Shown here: positions 58,151 through 64,000 of the stretch, piece after piece
Numbering within the stretch: the stretch's first letter is position 1
How the letters are laid out: each line of letters begins with the position of its first letter
From: Faucicola sp048551375
GTDB taxonomy: Bacteria > Pseudomonadota > Gammaproteobacteria > Pseudomonadales > Moraxellaceae
Direction: 5' to 3'
Assembly: GCF_048551375.1 (NCBI RefSeq)
Contig: NZ_JBLYZJ010000003.1
Coordinates: 124,001-188,000, forward strand
Length of the DNA: 64,000 bases
The notes under the pieces: model-generated
Databases searched by the model: none
What the model saw: only the letters and a program-made list of their open reading frames with translations
Told to the model about the DNA's origin: nothing
Position numbers and translations under genes: made by a program

Positions 58151-60265
58151 TTAAAGCTTCGCCAAAACCTTTTCAAAATCTGGGCGTTTAACTTCGCCAT
58201 TTTGACGTTCGACCAGTTTTCCTTGTTGGTAATACAATAGCACAGGCGGCCCAAACACTTGTAACTCTTGATATACCTGCCGACTATTGGCATTGTCTTC
58301 GGTCACGTCTAGCTTCACCACTTGCCAATCTGCCAAACTCGCAGGCGGACTGGCAAATAACGTTTTATCCATAATCCGACATTCGATACACCAACTGGCA
58401 GTGACATCCACCAACACTTTAGGGTGACTTGCCAAAATCGGTTGTAATTCCGCCAAAGTATGTACACGTAGAGGCGGTTTGGCAACGACATTATTGGCGT
58501 TAATCAAAGTGGCAGATTGATGGTCAGCATTTTGATTAACATCACCATAGCTAACAGAATTTTGGCTCAACGATTTAAGCGGTTGCCAACTGTCAGTATT
58601 ACCCAACGCCATGCCCACCACCAAACAAATCGTCCAAATCGCTGTCAAAAATGCGACCGCACGAGTGAGCAATTGCACACGCCCTGCCCATTGCCACGCC
58701 CACACAGTCACCACCGCAAACCACAATGCCCACAGCCCCAATATCCACACCGACTGGAACACTCGTTCCACCATCAGCAACGCCACGGCAAATAGACTAA
58801 GGGCAAAGCCTTTTTTCACCCAATTCATCCACTCGCCTGCCTTGGGCATAAAGTTACCTTGGGTCGCTCCCAAAATAATCAATGGCGTGGATAATCCTAA
58901 CCCCAGCAAAAACAACGCCAAAAAGCCAATCACAGGATTACCAAGGGTTGCCACCCCTGCCAATGCCCCCGCAAGCGGTGCAGATACACAAGGCGACACC
59001 ACCAATGCAGAGAAAAACCCTGTGATAAAACTACCTGTGACACTGCCAAGGCGATTTTCGCCCACTTGAGTCAAACGCTGTAACTGCATGGTGACACGTA
59101 CAGGCAGTCGAATCGGTAAGCTGTCCATCATATACAGCCCCAGTAGCACAAACAGCCCTGCAAAACTGAGCAATATCACAGGGTTTTGAAGCATATTCAT
59201 CAGCCCCAATGACTGCCCAAATACCGCCACCAACGCCCCAATCAGCCCATAACTGGTCGCCACCCCTAGCCCATAACCGCCTGTCAGCAATAAGCCTTTT
59301 TTGGCAGAGGGGTTATGTTGGCGAGCCACGATATTGGCGACAATCGGCAACATCGGCAACACACAAGGGGTAAATGCCAAACCCAATCCTGCCAAAAACA
59401 ACAGCAACAATGCTAACCCAGTATGCTCTGCCAACCCAAAAATATCTGGATTGTTGATGTTCGCTGGGCTGGTTGGATTGGTTGAATTATCCGTAGGCGT
59501 GGTTTGACTTGTGACTGAGCCAGTAGCGGTCGAACTGGCAACAGAACTTGTATCATCGCTCTTCACAACACTGGGAGCAGAAGCGGTAGGGTTTGCGACA
59601 TTAGCAATATTGGTAACATTACTGATAGTCACCGCACTGGCAACCACGGACGGATTAGCCGATTTTTCTTTGCTAGTGGTAGTTTGGCTTGCGACTGGGG
59701 CAGTTGAAGCCACAGAGGGTTGTTTTTTATCGAATGTTTTAGCTAAGGCTTTGGCTTGAGGCAATGAGGATAAGCCTGTCAATTGCAAAGGGGTTTTTTC
59801 TGGGGGATAGCACAGCCCTGCTTTAGCACAGCCTTGCCATTTAATCATCGCAGAAGCGGTATCAGTCACCGCTTGTTGAGCTTGCAACGTTGTGGTTGCC
59901 ACAAATGATTGTTCAAACACAGGCACACGCCCAAAATCTGGGTCATCCACATAGGTCGGCTGGATGTTAAACTGCCAAGGACTAGCCGTCACTCCCTGTG
60001 GTAATTCAATCTTTAGCTTATCTCGGTAAGCATAGTAACCTTTCACAATCTCGACTTTGACCGTGATTTGCTCACCTGATTGGCTAGGTATGACTTGAAA
60101 GGCTTGATTGACAGGCAACGGCTTGTCTTTGGCGACCTGTTGGCTACCACTGTTTGCAAACACTTCGCTTAGGCTAATGGCTTGGGCAGGGCTAGCAAAA
60201 GTCATAGCCGTGACAAGCACCCACCCCAATGCACTATTAAAGGATGTTTTTTTGACAAATTGCAT
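58151..60265 (-). CDS. dsbD: Thiol:disulfide interchange protein DsbD
   Basis: A 704-residue inner-membrane reductant shuttle that carries electrons from cytoplasmic thioredoxin to periplasmic disulfide isomerases. ATG 60265 (AGGCAAGGCAAGCC upstream) is preferred over the first in-frame ATG at 60301. It has a signal peptide, then the N-terminal domain with WQGCAKAGLCYPPEKTPL (active Cys pair). A low-complexity Ser/Thr/Val/Ala linker of about 110 residues follows, unusually long. The eight-helix domain contains FTPCVLPMLPI and VVSPCVSAPLAG, and the C-terminal thioredoxin domain contains TASWCIECRIMDKTLF. All six cysteines are present. Confidence 0.95.
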   Translation of the reverse strand: MQFVKKTSFNSALGWVLVTAMTFASPAQAISLSEVFANSGSQQVAKDKPLPVNQAFQVIPSQSGEQITVKVEIVKGYYAYRDKLKIELPQGVTASPWQFNIQPTYVDDPDFGRVPVFEQSFVATTTLQAQQAVTDTASAMIKWQGCAKAGLCYPPEKTPLQLTGLSSLPQAKALAKTFDKKQPSVASTAPVASQTTTSKEKSANPSVVASAVTISNVTNIANVANPTASAPSVVKSDDTSSVASSTATGSVTSQTTPTDNSTNPTSPANINNPDIFGLAEHTGLALLLLFLAGLGLAFTPCVLPMLPIVANIVARQHNPSAKKGLLLTGGYGLGVATSYGLIGALVAVFGQSLGLMNMLQNPVILLSFAGLFVLLGLYMMDSLPIRLPVRVTMQLQRLTQVGENRLGSVTGSFITGFFSALVVSPCVSAPLAGALAGVATLGNPVIGFLALFLLGLGLSTPLIILGATQGNFMPKAGEWMNWVKKGFALSLFAVALLMVERVFQSVWILGLWALWFAVVTVWAWQWAGRVQLLTRAVAFLTAIWTICLVVGMALGNTDSWQPLKSLSQNSVSYGDVNQNADHQSATLINANNVVAKPPLRVHTLAELQPILASHPKVLVDVTASWCIECRIMDKTLFASPPASLADWQVVKLDVTEDNANSRQVYQELQVFGPPVLLYYQQGKLVERQNGEVKRPDFEKVLAKL

Positions 60266-60356
60266 GGCTTGCCTTGCCTGTAAAGGGGTAAAAACCGCCA
60301 TAAACTTTATAAACCTACTATTGTGAATTAAATCAAAAATAAGACTTTAAAATTTT

Positions 60357-60375
60357 GGGCTTATGCAATACGCCC
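60357..60375. repeat. GGGCTTAT-type palindrome upstream of dsbD
   Basis: GGGCTTATGCAATACGCCC followed by CTACAAGACTGTCTTATTTTT. The same trailing sequence (CTACAGCCGTCATCTTATTTTT) follows the 63195 copy, showing that the repeat is longer than the palindrome. Confidence 0.7.
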
Positions 60376-60412
60376 CTACAAGACTGTCTTATTTTTAGTC
60401 TAGACAACTATA

Positions 60413-60880
60413 CTACAATTTAGCAAAAATATCGGCATTGTTGTCTTCGCCACCTTCTTGACCATCCGCCCCCAATGAGAACAGGTCATAAGCTCGCCCT
60501 TCTGTACCCGGAGCGACATACTGCAGTTCATTGTCCCAACCGTCTTTGGGCATACCGCCTTTGACATAGCCACCCTCGGGCCAATTTTTTGCCCCTTGTG
60601 GTGGGGTAATAAGGCTATTTAAACCCTCTTGGGTGGTGGGATAGCGTCCATTGTCAACTTTAAACATATCAATGGCGTTCGAGGTAGTAGCAAGGGCAGT
60701 TTCGGTGGTTTTGACACGAGCCTTATCGCTTTGACCTGCGACTTTTGGCACTACCAATCCTGCTAAAATCGCCAAAATCACCACCACCACCATCACTTCA
60801 ATCAAGGTAAAACCTTGTTGATGGGAGGAAAGCTGATAAGATGGGAAACGGGTTGTTTTCATTGGATTTGTCGCAAACAT
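60413..60880 (-). CDS. gspG: Type II secretion major pseudopilin GspG
   Basis: A pseudopilin of about 155 residues. The ATG at 60880 follows GAGAAATAAC; another in-frame ATG at 60895 has no ribosome site. The leader ends SSHQQG, and the mature protein starts FTLIEVMVVVVILAILAGLVVPKVAG with Glu5. ALATTSNAIDMFKVDNGRYPTTQEGLNSL is the typical GspG helix and loop (region about 55-83), followed by YVKGGMPKDGWDNELQYVAPG and FSLGADGQEGGEDNNADI, the calcium-binding C-terminus. It forms the periplasmic pseudopilus for type II secretion. Encoded next to gspF; no other gsp genes are in the window, matching the scattered T2SS genes of Moraxellaceae. Confidence 0.95.
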   Translation of the reverse strand: MFATNPMKTTRFPSYQLSSHQQGFTLIEVMVVVVILAILAGLVVPKVAGQSDKARVKTTETALATTSNAIDMFKVDNGRYPTTQEGLNSLITPPQGAKNWPEGGYVKGGMPKDGWDNELQYVAPGTEGRAYDLFSLGADGQEGGEDNNADIFAKL

Positions 60881-60989
60881 GTTATTTCTCAACATTGATA
60901 AATTTGGCTATGATTCAAAAATTTAACCATTGTAAACGTTTTGTATGGCAATTTCGAGAGTGGGTAAAAAAATTGACAATTCAGCAATA

Positions 60990-62195
60990 TTACCCCGCCA
61001 AATCATTCATATTAATAATCGGCAACATCACCGCCATCACAATCGTCATCACAATCACCCCCATCAACACCAACATCAACGGCTCAAGTAAGGATAATAA
61101 TGTACTAATCATATTGGTGGCTTGATTTTGTTGCATATCGGATGCACGAGTGAGCATATTATCCAATTCGCCAGAGTTTTCACCACTTTTTATCATCTGC
61201 ACCATCATGGGCGGAAAGTAGTTACTGCGTTCAAGCTGATTGGACAAACTCGCCCCCTCGGTGACTTTTTCGGTAGCGTGTTCGATGGTGTGTTTGATAT
61301 GCACATTACTGGTCACTGCCCCACCAATGGCAAGGGCTTCGACCAACGGCACACCAGACCGCACCAAAATCGCAAGGGTACTGGCAAAGCGTGAAGCATT
61401 CAGACTGCGTGACAACTTACCAAAAATCGGCAAACGTAATACCAAAGCATCAAAACTAGCTCGCCCTGCTTGGGTATTGATAAATTTGACCAGTACAATC
61501 ACTGCCAACGCCAACCCAATCAGCAACAGCCACCACCAATGGGTCAGCAGATTGGATGCACCCAATACGACTTGGGTAATCCACGGCAGGGCTTGCTCCG
61601 ACTGCTCAAACACTTTGACAATCTTAGGCACGACAAATGTCATTAGACCAACTACCACCGCCACTGCCATGATGAGCAGAATCACAGGATACACCAACGC
61701 CCCTTGAATCTTTTTTTGCATGGCAAAGCGGTTTTCGGTGTAGTCGGCAAGCTGGTTTAAAATCAAATCCAAATGCCCAGACCGCTCGCCTGCCGAAATA
61801 GTGGCGATATAAATCGGTGGGAAATTGCCTGCTTCTTGCAACGCATTGGCAAGGCTATAGCCCTCCAACACTTTGGCTCGCACCGCATGGGTCAAGGCTT
61901 TGACATGGTGTTTTTCGCTTTGTTTGGCGATGGCGTGCAGGGCTTGTTCGATGGGAATGGCGGAGGCAAGTAACACGGATAATTGGCGAGTCATTAGGGC
62001 AAGGTCATACGCTCCCATGCCTTTTTGCCAAAAGCGTTTTTGCCCTGTGGCTTGTTTTTGTACAGGATTGACTTCTATCGGCAACAAGGATTTATCACGC
62101 AATTGTTGGCGAATTTGGCGAGCCGAATCACCCTCCAAAATCCCCTGTTGCGATTTGCCCATGCTATCTAAGGCTTTATATTGATACGCTGGCAT
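60990..62195 (-). CDS. gspF: Type II secretion inner-membrane protein GspF
   Basis: A 401-residue platform protein of the type II secretion system with two GspF domains. It begins MPAYQYKALDSMGKSQQG, the conserved GspF start. FGKLSRSLNASRFASTLAILVRSGVPLVEAL (second domain, region about 250-280) repeats the earlier DLALMTRQLSVLLASAIPIEQALHAI. Three membrane helices lie near residues 170, 220 and 375. It links the GspE ATPase to pseudopilus assembly. Upstream of gspG with a 94-bp gap. PilC of the type IV pilus is a paralog, but the start motif and gspG adjacency favour GspF. Confidence 0.95.
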   Translation of the reverse strand: MPAYQYKALDSMGKSQQGILEGDSARQIRQQLRDKSLLPIEVNPVQKQATGQKRFWQKGMGAYDLALMTRQLSVLLASAIPIEQALHAIAKQSEKHHVKALTHAVRAKVLEGYSLANALQEAGNFPPIYIATISAGERSGHLDLILNQLADYTENRFAMQKKIQGALVYPVILLIMAVAVVVGLMTFVVPKIVKVFEQSEQALPWITQVVLGASNLLTHWWWLLLIGLALAVIVLVKFINTQAGRASFDALVLRLPIFGKLSRSLNASRFASTLAILVRSGVPLVEALAIGGAVTSNVHIKHTIEHATEKVTEGASLSNQLERSNYFPPMMVQMIKSGENSGELDNMLTRASDMQQNQATNMISTLLSLLEPLMLVLMGVIVMTIVMAVMLPIINMNDLAG

Positions 62196-62228
62196 GATTG
62201 ATATGACCTTAGCCGTGAATAAATGCGA

Positions 62229-63131
62229 TTATTTTAACGGCTTCACAGGCTGAAATAAAGCCAAATGTTCAATTTCGCCATATTGAAGCTGTGCGGATAA
62301 TTCCTCACGCAGGTCTTGTTTATTAAAGCTATTGACTTCGGCAATCAACATCCGTTCAATACGTTTATCAATGGCATATTCACTGATTTGGGCAACATAA
62401 ATCGCCAGTTGATACACTTGGGCTTTCAGGCTTTCATCCAGCTCTTGGAGTAAGCGTACCGATTCTGGCACGTTGACCCATTGATAAGGATAATTGGCAA
62501 CGACCGTTTCTTTCAGCGGTGTGACCGAATAGCCCACGCCTAAATGGGCAAAATAATAGCAACAAAATAGATAACCCAAAATATGCCCAATAAAATAGCC
62601 TGCGTTAGGTTGATAACACGCCACCCCAAAAAACTGCAACACCGTAGACGCTAAACTCTGCTCAACCCTGCGATAATCAGGCGAATAAGGGTCAATTCCC
62701 ACAGTAGGAAGGTTGAGTAAATTGGCATTTTGGGCGGTCATTTGCCAACCAAGTGGACGTTGGGCAGGCATTTGACTCACCAACCCCAACACCAAATCAT
62801 CCACCACATGTAAGGTATCGACCATTTTCATCAATTGCCCCAATTCCACTGTATCACGGCTATTGAGGTAATGGGCAGTTTGAAGCTTATGCAGTTCTTT
62901 AAATTGGGCAGATTTTTGGCTAATATAAAAGGCAGTGCCGTTTTGGTGGCATTGCGTGACACGTTGTTCTTGTTGACGAAATAATCGCAAGCGTTGTTGG
63001 GGAATATCGAGTGTGGGGGTAGTACGTGTGACCGTGACGGTCACGGTATGAGGATTGGCAGTCGCCCCTTCGGTAGGCAACGGCATATCTGGATTGGCGA
63101 CACTGGTTGAATTGGTTGACATGCTACCCAT
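62229..63131 (-). CDS. Uncharacterised protein upstream of gspF
   Basis: A 300-residue protein that I do not recognise. The first 45 residues are low-complexity (Thr, Val, Pro, Asn) with a VTVTVTRTTPT stretch. The rest is mostly helical: RLRLFRQQEQRVTQCHQNG, YISQKSAQFKELHKLQTAHYLNSRDTVEL (region about 70-98), and a moderately hydrophobic, aromatic stretch NAGYFIGHILGYLFCCYYFAHLG near 178-200, not long enough to be sure of a membrane helix. No signal peptide. The distance of 33 bp to gspF suggests co-transcription. A second ATG (63122) gives an almost equal protein. Could be a T2SS-associated or unrelated protein. Confidence 0.7.
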   Translation of the reverse strand: MGSMSTNSTSVANPDMPLPTEGATANPHTVTVTVTRTTPTLDIPQQRLRLFRQQEQRVTQCHQNGTAFYISQKSAQFKELHKLQTAHYLNSRDTVELGQLMKMVDTLHVVDDLVLGLVSQMPAQRPLGWQMTAQNANLLNLPTVGIDPYSPDYRRVEQSLASTVLQFFGVACYQPNAGYFIGHILGYLFCCYYFAHLGVGYSVTPLKETVVANYPYQWVNVPESVRLLQELDESLKAQVYQLAIYVAQISEYAIDKRIERMLIAEVNSFNKQDLREELSAQLQYGEIEHLALFQPVKPLK

Positions 63132-63194
63132 TACCCATGTTAAATCATAGTATCGTCAATTAAATCAACCATAACATTAACATTGGCAAATATT

Positions 63195-63213
63195 GGGCGT
63201 ATACCATACGCCC
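63195..63213. repeat. GGGCGTAT palindrome between AraC and unknown genes
   Basis: GGGCGTATACCATACGCCC followed by CTACAGCCGTCATCTTATTTTTGA and AACAAC-like sequence, the same long form as at 60357. Confidence 0.7.
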
Positions 63214-63378
63214 CTACAGCCGTCATCTTATTTTTGAGTTAAACAACGATAAAATTATCAAATTTTATATTTACTAAATAATGATAATAACACAAGTTCT
63301 GGGTGAAGCCTAGTCACTTAAATCTGTCCAGTTAAAGAACCCTTAAAATTAAAAAACTCTTAAAATTAACATAATCCC

Positions 63379-64000
63379 TTAATTTTCATCATCATTGCGA
63401 AACTGCTGACGATATTTTCGAGGTGACATCCCATACACTCGCTTAAAAGCTTGACTAAACGTGCTATCCGAAGCATAGCCGACCAGCTCACTAATACGAC
63501 TAATGCTATTTTCTTGCAATCGTAAATAACGAGCTGCCAAGCGTAACCGATAATCCGTCAAATACGTCAACGGCGGTTCACCGACCACTTCACGAAAGTG
63601 TTCAGCAAAACTACTGCGTGACATACCTGCAACCTCAGCCAAACGATGAATCGTCCAGTTAAAGTCTGGTCTATCGTGCATCACCGCAAATGCTTTTGCC
63701 AAATATGGGTCTTTAAGGGCTTTTAGCCAGTTTTCAGTCGCCTCGGGCAAATCCTCGATATAAGTCCGCACACATTCAATCATCAAAATACTTGCCAAAC
63801 GATTGATAATGGTGGTTTTTCCCAAGCGATTTTGGGCAGACTCCAATGCCAAAAACTTTGTGCCGATATCTAGCATCATCATTTTCTGCTCTTCTCGACC
63901 TTGGTGTTCTGGCAAGATGTTCGGCAAAGAAAGCAACAAGGGTCGAGTAATCTCATGGTCATAATGACATACAATCACCACAAACTCACTCAAGTTATCT
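63379..64000 (-). CDS. AraC family transcriptional regulator, 5' end outside window
   Basis: The frame stays open to the right edge, so only the C-terminal 207 codons are seen. The AraC/XylS DNA-binding domain is clear: WTIHRLAEVAGMSRSSFAEHFREVVGEPPLTYLTDYRLRLAARYL is the first helix-turn-helix (region about 112-156 of the visible part). SISRISELVGYASDSTFSQAFKRVYGMSPRKYR is the second. The preceding residues (HYDHEITRPLLLSLPNIL, then ILMIECVRTYIED) match the end of the AraC cupin-type sensor domain of the subfamily that often controls dehydrogenase or efflux genes. Ligand and targets unknown. Confidence 0.9.
   Translation of the reverse strand, partial: DNLSEFVVIVCHYDHEITRPLLLSLPNILPEHQGREEQKMMMLDIGTKFLALESAQNRLGKTTIINRLASILMIECVRTYIEDLPEATENWLKALKDPYLAKAFAVMHDRPDFNWTIHRLAEVAGMSRSSFAEHFREVVGEPPLTYLTDYRLRLAARYLRLQENSISRISELVGYASDSTFSQAFKRVYGMSPRKYRQQFRNDDEN

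Overview
The window looks like a chromosomal segment of a Moraxellaceae gammaproteobacterium, probably Moraxella/Faucicola-like. This is inferred from gene content and moderately AT-rich base composition, not from a database match. Supporting traits are a complete fimU-pilV-pilW-pilX-pilY1-pilE minor-pilin operon, a TfpZ-type pilin accessory gene, a PglL/Wzy-like ligase beside the pilins, a sigma-54 promoter on the major pilin gene, scattered type II secretion genes, FadL/OmpP1 porins and a small SRP RNA. Genes are densely packed. There is no rRNA, no recognisable tRNA, no CRISPR, no prophage and no intact transposase.

Layout. 1-2.4 kb: 3' end of an mnmC-like gene, a repetitive beta-helix-like protein and a YitT-type membrane protein. 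2.5-9.7 kb (minus): a glycan cluster with three glycosyltransferases (GT2, GT14-like, GT52), a Wzx flippase, pseudaminic acid synthase PseI, an Imm63-like protein and a PseG-PseH fusion. 9.8-17 kb: a DEAD-box helicase with a long Arg/Asp-rich tail, SRP RNA, a SIMPL protein, a DUF4124 protein and glnA. 17-22 kb (plus): putP and two tandem FadL-type porins. 22-27 kb: a LysR regulator, a thioredoxin-like protein and leuCDB. 27-35 kb: a VIT transporter, an EptA-like phosphoethanolamine transferase, a PAP2 phosphatase, an AGCS symporter, an MFS exporter and an HSL-type esterase. 35-41 kb (minus): pseF, pseC, a SinR/Cas2-like protein, the initiating sugar phosphotransferase and the PglL-like O-oligosaccharyltransferase. 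41-46 kb (minus): a pilin locus with tfpZ, a second pilin, two paralogous serine hydrolases, an ICMT-like membrane methyltransferase and the major pilin. 46.7-55 kb (minus): the minor pilin/PilY1 operon. 55-64 kb (minus): comF, pldA, a DUF3465 lipoprotein, dsbD, gspG, gspF, an unknown protein and an AraC regulator cut by the window edge.

Working together. PseC, PseH, PseG, PseI and PseF cover every step from the PseB product to CMP-pseudaminic acid; PseB itself is not here. With the initiating sugar-P transferase, the glycosyltransferases, Wzx and a PglL-like ligase next to two pilins, the simplest reading is a lipid-linked, pseudaminic-acid-containing oligosaccharide transferred onto type IV pilin or other surface proteins. 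The glycan genes lie in two blocks separated by about 25 kb of unrelated genes.

The least explained part is the cassette between the two pilin genes: an ICMT-like methyltransferase and two periplasmic serine hydrolases, one with an in-frame G8 tract. Three families of short palindromic or inverted-repeat elements are scattered through the window. One copy forms the junction of two glycosyltransferase genes, and another appears to supply the ribosome binding site of the PAP2 gene.
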